This document shows, piece by piece, positions 23,572 to 31,440 of a stretch of 44,366 bases of DNA (positions are counted from its first letter, which is position 1; every line of letters starts with the position of its first letter). A program made the translations under genes and the position numbers. The notes beneath the pieces are model-generated. The model was not told the origin of the DNA. It saw only the letters and a program-made list of their open reading frames with translations, and made no database searches. The DNA lies in the IMG/VR virus record IMGVR_UViG_3300025909_000001, positions 1 through 44,366 of that record. One strand, given 5' to 3'. The stretch is from a virus.

Positions 23572-24438
23572 ATGGACCTACTCATCGACACGCGGAACTC
23601 CCGCATTCTCAAGCGCACCATCTTCGACGGCTTTTCCCGAGCCGCCAAGCCCCCGGAAATCCCGCGCGCATACCTGGACCTCCTAGCCAGCCGACCGCAC
23701 TTGTTGCGCACGCCCAGCGGGCTCCAGGTCCCGGCGATGTATGCGCCGAGCTTTCACATCGGCAGGTCGCAGAAGCCGAAGAGCCTGGTCGAGTACCTCG
23801 ATATGCCGGAAGGGCGCGAGGAGATCCGGACGGCGTTCGAGCGCGACTTACACCGGGCGTTCCAGGAACGACTCGAGCGCTCGGTGCTCGGGATCATCGG
23901 CGCGAACTTTCGCGACGCGACGACGGCGACAGCGGCGAGATCCGAGAAGATTACATTCATGGGTTTCGACGTCGAGCTGGACGAGGACGCGGGTGTGCCG
24001 GCTTGGGTGATCGATAGAGCGTTCGGGCGGGCGCATCGAGAGGCTGACGTCAGCCCGCGGTTTGCGCCCTCGTTTACGGCTTTCAAGTGCCACCGGGAAA
24101 CCGGGCGGTGGGGCGAGTTGGACGGGATCTATCTCATTCACCGGTACGAAATGTTCCGGATCGGAATTCCTGCGGGTACGGTCTTCGGCTTCGTGCAATT
24201 GAACGTGGAGCGGATGTGGAGCGGGTCCTGCCTCAGCGGATCCTTCGGCCCCGTGGGATTCGCGCGCGGGCAACGCCTGATCTCCGGCGAAATCCCGGCC
24301 GGAACACGGCGCGAACTCGTGGCCTTCGATCGCTCCAAGGGCCTCTTCCACTGCGGCGGCCGGGAAGTGATTGGCGCTCAGTTCATCGAACTGCTGCCGA
24401 ACTGCCAGGCGGTCGCGCATAACCCGCACTTCGTCTGA
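23572..24438 (+). CDS. Hypothetical early protein (288 aa)
   Basis: Largest gene of this stretch, with no family recognised. The N-terminal half is helical and charged. The C-terminal half (about 160-285) is beta-rich with many aromatics and conserved-looking FGPVGFARGQ and FHCGGREVIG segments. The ATG is 2 bp after the previous stop. It ends a gene cluster before a 255-bp intergenic region. Confidence 0.6.
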   Translation: MDLLIDTRNSRILKRTIFDGFSRAAKPPEIPRAYLDLLASRPHLLRTPSGLQVPAMYAPSFHIGRSQKPKSLVEYLDMPEGREEIRTAFERDLHRAFQERLERSVLGIIGANFRDATTATAARSEKITFMGFDVELDEDAGVPAWVIDRAFGRAHREADVSPRFAPSFTAFKCHRETGRWGELDGIYLIHRYEMFRIGIPAGTVFGFVQLNVERMWSGSCLSGSFGPVGFARGQRLISGEIPAGTRRELVAFDRSKGLFHCGGREVIGAQFIELLPNCQAVAHNPHFV

Positions 24439-24693
24439 CCACGATTTCACACGATTTCACCAACCGGAAAGGAGGCATCTAACTACCAACACACCGCAGG
24501 CAGGGCCTGCCGCTCAAGGGCTGCGCGATCATGAAGCGCGCGGTCCGGTTAAACAAGAAAACGAGCCGGCGGCGGGTGGAAAGATTCGCCGCCGGCTCCT
24601 CGAAAGATGAACCACCGACCAGATGATTTTCCCTCGACTATTTCGCGGCGTTAATAATACGCACACTCAACAATTTGCAAGGAGACGGCACTC
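24439..24693. promoter_or_regulatory. Intergenic control region before the replication operon
   Basis: Holds a perfect tandem 10-bp repeat ACGATTTCAC (24441-24450, 24451-24460), an orphan AAAGGAGG (24468-24475) with no start codon behind it, a strong hairpin (24563-24598) and an A/T-rich stretch with TTAATAATAC (24651-24660) just before the GTG start and AAGGAG site of the next gene. I read it as the promoter region of the replication operon; no clear -35 box is seen. Confidence 0.5.
24554..24598 (-). terminator. Hairpin with minus-strand T-rich tail
   Basis: Perfect 12-bp stem (24563-24574 with 24587-24598; arms GAGCCGGCGGCG and CGCCGCCGGCTC), 12-nt loop. On the minus strand it is followed by GTTTTCTTGTTT, so it would stop leftward transcription, as at 21882-21918. 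On the plus strand no T-run follows. Confidence 0.55.
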
Positions 24694-25065
24694 GTGAAGA
24701 TGCCGCGCTTCCTCGTTCGCGTGGGTGGCCAGGACTTCGTCGTCGCCTCGAAAGAGGGTGTCGGGGCACTGACTGAATTGCTTGCTGATGCGTTGCCGGT
24801 GAGCGCCGATCTCCACCGCGAACCGCCAGAGATAGAGCTGACCTGGCTGGACCGGCCGGAGATCATCACGATGCTGCAGCAGGTGCGGTGCGTGCGGATT
24901 CCGCACAATGTGGTGTGGAAGCAAAAGACGAAGGAGGGCGAGGTGGTGGAAGTGAAGCCGGTGCAGAAAGCGCCGAAGGCCCTGAAGCCAGCGCCCCGGA
25001 AGGCGCTGCGCGGGCCGGAGCGGCTGGCGTTGCCACCGACGAATCCACAGCTCGCTTTGCTATGA
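24694..25065 (+). CDS. Hypothetical protein, first gene of the replication operon (123 aa)
   Basis: GTG start behind AAGGAG; an in-frame ATG follows at 24700. Residues 1-85 are alpha/beta; the last 40 are basic and Pro-rich. No family recognised. Ends with an ATGA overlap. Confidence 0.6.
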   Translation: MKMPRFLVRVGGQDFVVASKEGVGALTELLADALPVSADLHREPPEIELTWLDRPEIITMLQQVRCVRIPHNVVWKQKTKEGEVVEVKPVQKAPKALKPAPRKALRGPERLALPPTNPQLALL

Positions 25066-25367
25066 GCCGCCTCGAATCTGAATTTGGAGTACTGCGCGGC
25101 CGCGGCGCGGCCGCGGCGCGGTCCGAGCGGATCGACCTCGGGCTGACGCTGCTGCAGATGTGTGCGATTTACGGAATGCCGCTGACACGCAAGGACCAGG
25201 CTGCGTGGTCTGAGTGTGGAGAGTCGGCAATCTGGTGCATCGAGCAGAAGGCGCTCAAGAAGCTGAGGGTCCGCTTTCGGATCATGAAGGACGCGCGGCT
25301 CGTGGAGGCGATCGACATTTTACTGCGGCACGATCGACGGCCCGCGAAGCGGGCGGAACTGCTATGA
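25062..25367 (+). CDS. Small HTH protein with sigma-region-4-like motif (101 aa)
   Basis: Residues 28-72 (LLQMCAIYGMPLT, then AIWCIEQKALKKLRVRF) resemble the helix-turn-helix of sigma-70 region 4, whose hallmark is IExxALxKLR. It could be a small transcription factor. The 5' end carries a 12-bp GC direct repeat (around 25095-25120) coding RGRGAAAAR. Start fixed by ATGA overlap. Confidence 0.5.
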   Translation: MSRLESEFGVLRGRGAAAARSERIDLGLTLLQMCAIYGMPLTRKDQAAWSECGESAIWCIEQKALKKLRVRFRIMKDARLVEAIDILLRHDRRPAKRAELL

Positions 25368-25702
25368 CGTACCGCGAGGCATTGGCGACGGCGATCGACG
25401 CGATCCGCGGGAGTGCGACTGAATGCCCAGTGCAGCTCGCGGCCGCGAAGTGCCTGGAGCGCAAGTTGACGAGGTTGCGGGCGAAGGAAACGCCAAGGAT
25501 CGACTCGCAGAATTACTGCGAGTGCGGGCTGCGGAAGCGCCGTGAAAACCATTTTTGCGATCCGTGCTACGCGGCGTTTCCGGTGGCGATGGTGCAGCAG
25601 TATCACCTGGGATCCATCCGCCAATCGGCGCGGGCCTGGCGGAACATGAAAGCGATCTCGGCGTCACGGATCGGCGTCGAGCAACTGAGGACCGCGGCAT
25701 GA
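25364..25702 (+). CDS. Zinc-ribbon protein (112 aa)
   Basis: Residues 51-69 contain CECG...CDPC, a compact four-Cys zinc site between a helical N-terminus and a basic C-terminus. ATGA overlaps on both sides. Probably nucleic-acid-binding; no closer family. Confidence 0.6.
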   Translation: MTYREALATAIDAIRGSATECPVQLAAAKCLERKLTRLRAKETPRIDSQNYCECGLRKRRENHFCDPCYAAFPVAMVQQYHLGSIRQSARAWRNMKAISASRIGVEQLRTAA

Positions 25703-25995
25703 CGGTCACGTTTCAATCCGAGGACGAAGCGACGAATTGGGCTCTCGCCTGGCTGCGCGATCGGAGCTTTCTCTCCTTCCACGTGGACAGCCGCGACTGG
25801 ATGACTCCGAAGGAGCTGGCCGGCCGCGCTGGAATCAGCGCGCCGGCGCTCTGTGTTCGCCTGGCGCATCCCGACTGCCCGCAAACGCCCAGGAAGCAAG
25901 GCCCCACTGGACGGCTGATCAAGATCGTGGTGAACGACGCATTGCTGTTCTGGGTGAGCAGCCCGGTGCGACCTGGAAAGGCGGTGGCCTCGTGA
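25699..25995 (+). CDS. Small winged-helix-like protein (98 aa)
   Basis: Residues 35-90 (MTPKELAGRAGISAPALCVRL, basic loop, then IVVNDALLFWV) look like a short HTH with a wing, as in excisionase-type proteins. ATGA/GTGA overlaps link it to its neighbours. Confidence 0.55.
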   Translation: MTVTFQSEDEATNWALAWLRDRSFLSFHVDSRDWMTPKELAGRAGISAPALCVRLAHPDCPQTPRKQGPTGRLIKIVVNDALLFWVSSPVRPGKAVAS

Positions 25996-26333
25996 GCGAT
26001 CTCCTGATTCCTCCGGCCTACCTAGGGCCGCAGGGCCTGCCGCTCGCGTGGGCCTCCGAAGAGACCGGCGTGCTTCGCGCTGCGATCATGGCCTATTACG
26101 ACCAGGTCCTCGGCAAGGGGGAGATGACCGTCGAACAGTTGCTCTTTTTGCGGGCGTATCTCGTGCACGTGATCAACGCGCCGTGCTGGCTGGAGAAGAA
26201 TCCGCACGCCGATCTCAAGATCGCGCTGAACATCGGAGATCTGCGGAGGCGTGCGGCGAAGATGACCACGGTTAAGGAGGTCACCGCATTTCTGGATTCC
26301 GCCTGGGAGACCGCGGACCTGGACCTTTTATGA
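25992..26333 (+). CDS. Hypothetical protein before the initiator (113 aa), GTG start
   Basis: Helical protein without a recognised domain, coupled by GTGA to the gene before and ATGA to the initiator after. A loader-like or accessory replication role is possible from position only. Confidence 0.6.
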   Translation: MSDLLIPPAYLGPQGLPLAWASEETGVLRAAIMAYYDQVLGKGEMTVEQLLFLRAYLVHVINAPCWLEKNPHADLKIALNIGDLRRRAAKMTTVKEVTAFLDSAWETADLDLL

Positions 26334-27430
26334 GCGAACCCCTCGACTATCAGAAACTCGCGATTGTTTGCTGGCGCGCACTGTTCCGGCACGATCTGAG
26401 CGAAAATGAAATGGTGATCGCCGGCACCGTGATCCGCCTTTCGTTTGAGATCGGCGAGCCGTGCGTGCGGCTGACTTACGCGAAGGAGTTATCGGACGCG
26501 ACGGGGATTCTGAAAAGCGCGGTGAGCACGACGGTGAAGAAGTTGCATCGGAACAGGGCGCTCCAGGTGAGCCAGGACCGGTGCGTGTACACGTTCCTCC
26601 CGCCCTCGAAGAGCTGGCCCTGGGTGTACGAGATGCGGGCGGATGCGCGGCTGGCGGATGAAACTGAGCGCGGGATCATCTGGGCGAACAAGGGAGAGCA
26701 GCAGGCGGAATTTTTCAGCCCGCCGGTGGAGCAGGAATTCGGGGAGGCCCTGGCCATGGAACGCGCTCGCGAGAGCTTGCTCGAGTTCCACAATGCCGCC
26801 GCGGCGCGTTACGCCGGCGGCTCAATCTTTCCAGCAACGGATCGCTTACCAACACCGGCGCCGGCTCCCCACGAGCTGAGCAGCCGTGAGGGACCAGCGC
26901 GACCGCTGGGAACCGCGGGGCGCGGAGAAACACCCTCCGCGGCATCTTTGGCAGTACGACCGGAGGAGGCGAGCGATTTGTCCGCCCCGCGGTCTTTTTC
27001 TATGCCCTGCGAGTTCACGAATCGTGAACCGGGTTCACGAATCATGAACGCTCCTTTAAGAGACTTTAAAGATTCAGAGGGAGCTAAAGCTCTTAAGCCT
27101 TTGAAAGCTCTGAGAGCTGAGTTCACGAATCGTGAACCGCTCGAATCTCTCGATCCCGGCGCGAACGAGGAGCAAATCATGGCATTCCTGCTCGTGGCGC
27201 TCGGCAGGCCCACGATGGAGAAATTCGGCGGCTGGTGGCGGCTGCGTGTCCGCGAGAGCAGATGGGCGGCGATCAACCTCTGCATGGAGCTGCGCTTGCG
27301 GCTCACGGACCAACACCTGAAGCCGCTCCGCAACGCCGGAGGATGGGCTCGCGATCAGTATTTCAAAATCCGCGGCGAGGAGTCCGATGGGCTCGCCGCT
27401 CACACCAACCAAGAAAGGCAACAACCATGA
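26330..27430 (+). CDS. Replication initiator candidate (winged helix), containing the putative origin
   Basis: The 366-residue product starts with a winged-helix domain (about 1-100; recognition region SDATGILKSAVSTTVKKLH), like lambda O-type initiators. A long low-complexity linker follows (about 165-280), then a helical C-terminus (MEKFGGWWRLRVRESRWAA). The linker DNA holds three copies of a 17-bp palindrome (27013-27137) around an A/T-rich 70-bp segment, as lambda ori lies inside gene O. The first two repeats code EFTNREP and SRIMN. The gene is ATGA-coupled to parB. Confidence 0.65.
   Translation: MSEPLDYQKLAIVCWRALFRHDLSENEMVIAGTVIRLSFEIGEPCVRLTYAKELSDATGILKSAVSTTVKKLHRNRALQVSQDRCVYTFLPPSKSWPWVYEMRADARLADETERGIIWANKGEQQAEFFSPPVEQEFGEALAMERARESLLEFHNAAAARYAGGSIFPATDRLPTPAPAPHELSSREGPARPLGTAGRGETPSAASLAVRPEEASDLSAPRSFSMPCEFTNREPGSRIMNAPLRDFKDSEGAKALKPLKALRAEFTNREPLESLDPGANEEQIMAFLLVALGRPTMEKFGGWWRLRVRESRWAAINLCMELRLRLTDQHLKPLRNAGGWARDQYFKIRGEESDGLAAHTNQERQQP
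27013..27137. other. Putative replication origin: three 17-bp palindromic iterons
   Basis: GTTCACGAATCGTGAAC at 27013-27029 and 27121-27137, and a one-base variant (GTTCACGAATCATGAAC) at 27033-27049. The first two are 20 bp apart; the third follows after 71 bp of A/T-rich DNA containing GAGCTAAAGCTC. Perfect 8-1-8 symmetry. Either initiator-binding iterons or, because parB is next and TTCACG..CGTGAA resembles parS halves, ParB sites. Confidence 0.7.
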
Positions 27431-29139
27431 AATCACCAGGTAATGCGGGTTCCGCGCTCACGCGCGCGGCTCAGAAAACGGACGCCCCCGGGCGTCTGAA
27501 AAAAGCGGCGGCCGTCGCGCCGCGCGGAAAAGCGAACACGACGACCGCCAGCTCAAGTACGACCCGGAGCGAAGACCAGGCTAAATCGGAGCACGGACGC
27601 TTTTCAAGAGAACGTCCTGCAATCATCGTCAAATCGCCATTCAACCGGAAGAACTTCGACCCGGCGAAACTGGCGGAGATGACGGAAAATGTGCGCCAGC
27701 ATGGCGTGCTGGAGCCGCTCATCGTGCGGCCAGTGAAGACGGGCGAGTGGTTTGTGGAGGCGTGCCGGTTGAGCGGTGAGGATGGATTCTGGGTGGTGAG
27801 CCGCGGTTACCTGGCGTGGTCCAGCCGGTCGGTACCGACGGAACCGCATCCCGGCGATGCTTACTGGGCGAAGTTTGTGCCGCCGTGGTTCAAAACGGAA
27901 CGCGAGGCGACCTACCACTTGCCACAGTATGAGATCGTGGCCGGGGAGCGCCGGTGGCGCGCGGCGACGGCCGCTGCGGTGGAAGATGTGCCGGTGATCA
28001 TCCGGGATCTGGACGATCGCCAAGCAATCGAGTTCCAGATTATCGAGAACCTGCAGCGGGAGGATGTGCAGCCTCTGGATCAGGCGCGGTCATATAGGCT
28101 GCTGCTCGATTTCGGCCTGAGCATGGACGATGTGGCAAAGAAAGTGGACCTGGGGAAATCTACGATCTATGAGCGGCTGAAATTGCTGGAGCTGCCCGAT
28201 GCTGCGCAGGTCGCGCTGGAGAGTGGTAAATTGCCGCCGAGCCACGCGGGGCTGATCACGAAGGCAAAGACGCCGGAAGTGAGGGAGCACCTCGTGGGAC
28301 TGTTACTCAAGCCGGTGGACGTTTATGCGGGCGACGGATTCAAGAAAGATATGATCGCGTTTCGCGATGCGGAGCGGCTTGTGGAGGAAGCGGTGCAGGA
28401 GGAAAAGAAGGAACAGGCCTGGCAGGTGCAGGCGAAGGAGTTCCTCGAGAAGGGTTACAAGGTGCTGACGCGGAAGCAGAGCGCGAGTGTGTTTCGGTAC
28501 GGGTCACTGGCCGCCGGCTACGTGGGTGTAGGCGATAAGTGCGAGTACGACGAGAAGGGCAGGACCTGGAAGGTCGTGCTCGGGGATAAGGCACCACAGG
28601 CGATGGCGGCGATCGATAACTGGAGCTCGAAGCCGCGGGTGGTGTATCCCAAGAAAGCGGCGACCCGGGCCGCGAAGGATTTGGGCCTAAAAATCGACGT
28701 GGATCCGAAAGTATCCAGGGAGCAGGCCGAGGCGCGGCGACGGGAAGAGCAGGCCCGCGAGCGCGAGGAAGCGTATGTGTCGGCGGCGATCGATATCGGG
28801 GTCGTAGTGAAGGCCGCTGAGTCGCGGGAGCCGAATGCGGATTTTTTCCGGTTCATCATCGAGGGTCTTACCGACAGTCGCCTCGAGGAAAACCTCCTGC
28901 GGCGCCGCAATATCGAAGTGGATAAAAAGCACGGCCACCTCGCGGAAGAGAAAGCGTTCCGGGCCTTCTTCGAGAAGGCGGACGGAAAGACGCTTCGCGG
29001 CTTACTGGTTGAAATGTTTCTGTGGAGCTGGGAGGAGGCGGATGAAGAGATGCTCGCGGCCGCTGCGAAGCTCTTTAAGGTGAAGCTCCAAGCGTCTGGA
29101 AAAAAGAAGGGCAAGAGCGGAGAGGAGGACGTGGGATGA
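27427..29139 (+). CDS. ParB-family CTPase/DNA-binding protein with an internal insertion
   Basis: The 570-residue protein has a disordered basic N-terminus (1-65), a ParB N-domain with GERRWRA at 173-179 and ENLQR at 207-211 (the CTP-binding motifs), and an HTH domain (about 228-262, LSMDDVAKKVDLGKSTIYER). About 60 residues are inserted between LIVRP (near 104) and YEIVAGERR, making the N-domain unusually long. The C-terminal half (about 330-570) is charged and helical. ParB clamps load at parS sites. No ParA is visible in the genome, so plasmid-style segregation is doubtful; it may regulate replication or transcription. A 16-bp near-palindrome lies at 29086-29101. Confidence 0.85.
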   Translation: MKSPGNAGSALTRAAQKTDAPGRLKKAAAVAPRGKANTTTASSSTTRSEDQAKSEHGRFSRERPAIIVKSPFNRKNFDPAKLAEMTENVRQHGVLEPLIVRPVKTGEWFVEACRLSGEDGFWVVSRGYLAWSSRSVPTEPHPGDAYWAKFVPPWFKTEREATYHLPQYEIVAGERRWRAATAAAVEDVPVIIRDLDDRQAIEFQIIENLQREDVQPLDQARSYRLLLDFGLSMDDVAKKVDLGKSTIYERLKLLELPDAAQVALESGKLPPSHAGLITKAKTPEVREHLVGLLLKPVDVYAGDGFKKDMIAFRDAERLVEEAVQEEKKEQAWQVQAKEFLEKGYKVLTRKQSASVFRYGSLAAGYVGVGDKCEYDEKGRTWKVVLGDKAPQAMAAIDNWSSKPRVVYPKKAATRAAKDLGLKIDVDPKVSREQAEARRREEQAREREEAYVSAAIDIGVVVKAAESREPNADFFRFIIEGLTDSRLEENLLRRRNIEVDKKHGHLAEEKAFRAFFEKADGKTLRGLLVEMFLWSWEEADEEMLAAAAKLFKVKLQASGKKKGKSGEEDVG

Positions 29140-29441
29140 TCCGGGGCACAGCCATCGACTTCGCGTTGGGTTTGATGTTGGCGCTTCGTAAAAAGCACTT
29201 CGCTAACTCACGCGCGACTTTTAGTGCTCGTACGATTGCGGAAGTGGCGAACCTGTTGCATGAGGAGGGTTTTGGCTGCGGGACGGTTCGCCATCAGGAT
29301 ATTTTTTACATCGAAACCATCGCCCTTCGGGACTATGCGAAGGCGCTGCTTCCTTTCGCCGACGAGGAGACAGCAGCACAGTTGCGATCTGCGCTGAGAC
29401 GGAATACGCGATTCTTTGTAGCGGGAGGGAGAAGACGATGA
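29136..29441 (+). CDS. Hypothetical protein between ParB and HerA-like ATPase (101 aa)
   Basis: ATGA-coupled on both sides with a GAGGAGG ribosome site. Basic alpha-helical protein of unknown family. Its tight position suggests a partner of the ATPase. Confidence 0.6.
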   Translation: MIRGTAIDFALGLMLALRKKHFANSRATFSARTIAEVANLLHEEGFGCGTVRHQDIFYIETIALRDYAKALLPFADEETAAQLRSALRRNTRFFVAGGRRR

Positions 29442-31186
29442 TGCTTAAAATCTCAGACGACCTCGAATTGCCGATCGAGGCCGTGACGCAAAAGCTGGCG
29501 TTCCTCGGCCGGACGGGATCCGGAAAGAGTTACGGCGCGACAAAGCTCTGCGAGCTGATGCTGGAGGCGAAGGCGCAGGTGATTGCGCTCGACCCCGTGG
29601 GCGTGTGGTGGGGACTGCGCACAGGTCCTCGCAAGGGTGGGGGATTCCCGATCCTGGTCTTTGGCGGATTGCATGGCGACGTGCCGCTCGATCCAGAGAC
29701 CGGTGCGCTGATCGCAAACCTCATTGTCGATCGCAATCTTTCCGCGGTCCTGGACGTCTCGCAGATGCTCGTCAGCGAGCAACACGAATTTGTGACGGAT
29801 TTCGTCTCGCAACTGTTCCAGCGCAAAAAGGCGGCGCCGGCGGCGATGCATATCTTCATCGAGGAATGCCAGGAGTTCGTGCCGCAGAACGTCGGCAAGG
29901 ACGAGACGCATATGGTCCACGCGTTCGAGCGGCTGATCAAACTCGGTCGCAACTTCGGGATCGGCGCGTCGCTGATCTCGCAGCGTCCGCAGGAAGTGAA
30001 TAAAAAGGCGCTCAACCAGACGGAATGCCTGTTCGCGTTCCAGATGACGGGACCGCATGAACGAAAGGCCATCGAGAGCTGGGTTTCAGAAAAGGGTGCG
30101 GAGCTGGATATCGTCGAAGTCCTGCCCAAGCTCAAGGTGGGCGAGCCGCACGTGTGGAGCCCGCAATGGCTTGGCATTTCGAAAACGCTCCGGATCGCGA
30201 AGAAAGTCACCGCGGATGTCTCGAGTACTCCGAAGCACGGTGAGAGCCAGGCCAAGCCGCAACAACTGACTAGCGTGGACCTGGAGGAATTGCGATCGCA
30301 GATGGCGAGCGTCATCGAGAAAGCGAAAGCCGAGGATCCGAAGGAATTGCAAAAGCGCATCACTGAGTTGGAAAAGCAGCTCGGCAAATTGCAGCGGAAG
30401 GATGCAAATGTGCCGACAAAGCCGCTCTTGGATGACGCGTTGCTCAAAGAGATCCGCGACGCGAAAAATGACGCGTTCGAAATGGTGTCACAGCTCCGCG
30501 GGTTAGCTTCGAAACTGGACGAATACCGCGAGGCGTTGAACAAATCGGCGTGCATTCTCGATCGAGTGCAGTGGAACGCCAGCGCGGCCAAGTCGAATGC
30601 AAATATGCAAATTCATTTGCATAATCCGGTCGGCCCAGCGACACCCATCCTACTTCCAAAAACACGAGCCGGAACAGTGGCACAGCGCGCGCGTTCCTCC
30701 GGCGCCGGGACCACTGGCGGCGCCGGAGTCGTGTCGGGTGGGATGAGACGCATGATGATAGCCTTGGCTCAGAGGCCAGGTCTGAATGCGCGCCAGCTCG
30801 GAGTGCGTGCTGGTCTGTCGAGCAATAGCGGGACGTTCAGCACTTACTTGGGCAAGCTCCGTAGCCAAGTGTGGATTGCAGGAACGCGCGATCGCATGGA
30901 ACTGACCGAAGCGGGGATCGAGGCGCTTGGTTCATACGAACCATTGCCGACTGGTCGCAAGCTGCTCAGCTATTGGCTGGGGGAACTCGGCAACGGAGGC
31001 GCATCGCGAATGCTCGATGCGTTGGCCTCGGTGTGGCCAGCAACGATGACCAAGGAGGAGTTGGGAAGATCCGCAGAAATCAGCCACGTGAGTGGGACGT
31101 TCAGCACATACCTTGGGAAGTTGCGCACGCTGGAGCTCGTGCAGGGCAGCAGGGAACTGAAAGCCAGCGACGAACTCGGTGAATGA
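29438..31186 (+). CDS. HerA/FtsK-like ATPase with tandem winged helices
   Basis: 582 residues. Walker A GRTGSGKS at 24-31, Walker B-like MHIFIEECQEF near 140-150 with the tandem Glu of HerA-type ATPases, then SLISQRP (sensor-like) and a FAFQMTGPHE motif. Residues 285-395 form coiled coil. The C-terminus has two related winged-helix units sharing the motif SGTFSTYLGKLR (near 465-480 and 550-565). HerA proteins are hexameric DNA translocases; the tandem motif may target or grip DNA. No NurA partner is seen. It may act in replication, recombination or defence. Confidence 0.8.
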   Translation: MMLKISDDLELPIEAVTQKLAFLGRTGSGKSYGATKLCELMLEAKAQVIALDPVGVWWGLRTGPRKGGGFPILVFGGLHGDVPLDPETGALIANLIVDRNLSAVLDVSQMLVSEQHEFVTDFVSQLFQRKKAAPAAMHIFIEECQEFVPQNVGKDETHMVHAFERLIKLGRNFGIGASLISQRPQEVNKKALNQTECLFAFQMTGPHERKAIESWVSEKGAELDIVEVLPKLKVGEPHVWSPQWLGISKTLRIAKKVTADVSSTPKHGESQAKPQQLTSVDLEELRSQMASVIEKAKAEDPKELQKRITELEKQLGKLQRKDANVPTKPLLDDALLKEIRDAKNDAFEMVSQLRGLASKLDEYREALNKSACILDRVQWNASAAKSNANMQIHLHNPVGPATPILLPKTRAGTVAQRARSSGAGTTGGAGVVSGGMRRMMIALAQRPGLNARQLGVRAGLSSNSGTFSTYLGKLRSQVWIAGTRDRMELTEAGIEALGSYEPLPTGRKLLSYWLGELGNGGASRMLDALASVWPATMTKEELGRSAEISHVSGTFSTYLGKLRTLELVQGSRELKASDELGE

Positions 31187-31335
31187 TCTCTGTAAACTCT
31201 ATGGATATTCTCAATAATGATTGTTTCTCAGATATGAGGCCCCCCACCCAAGGAATCTCTTTTATGAGACCCCCCATCCAGCAGTCTTGGCGACTCCCAG
31301 CACTTTCGTATCCATGACCAAATCCCGAACTTCCC
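31187..31335. promoter_or_regulatory. A/T-rich intergenic region with a 30-bp-spaced direct repeat
   Basis: Between the ATPase and the accessory region. Two 17-bp units, ATGAGGCCCCCCACCCA (31234-31250) and ATGAGACCCCCCATCCA (31264-31280), lie 30 bp apart with two mismatches. The first 45 bp are A/T-rich and could hold a promoter. The repeat spacing equals 10 codons and an ORF (31234..31317, 27 aa) spans it, but I favour binding sites. Confidence 0.4.
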
Positions 31336-31440
31336 ATGAAAAGCGCCCGCGCCAAAAAACACTTTCTCCGCGGCCTGCTGCTGCTCGCGTTCGTTCTCTG
31401 GCTGATCGTCGAAGCCCTGAGGCACCCGCATCTCCCATGA
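31336..31440 (+). CDS. Very small membrane protein (34 aa)
   Basis: A basic start (MKSARAKKHFLRG) precedes one hydrophobic helix (LLLLAFVLWLIVEAL). ATGA overlap with the next gene supports translation. Function unknown; it is coupled to the ParB-like gene. Confidence 0.6.
   Translation: MKSARAKKHFLRGLLLLAFVLWLIVEALRHPHLP

Noticed and set aside
24531-24626. 31-codon frame (MKRAVRLNKK...)
   Set aside because: No ribosome site; the frame runs through the perfect hairpin 24563-24598, so the DNA structure explains the sequence better.
31234-31317. 27-codon frame MRPPTQGISFMRPP...
   Set aside because: No ribosome site or coupling; the in-frame repetition follows simply from the 30-bp direct repeat.
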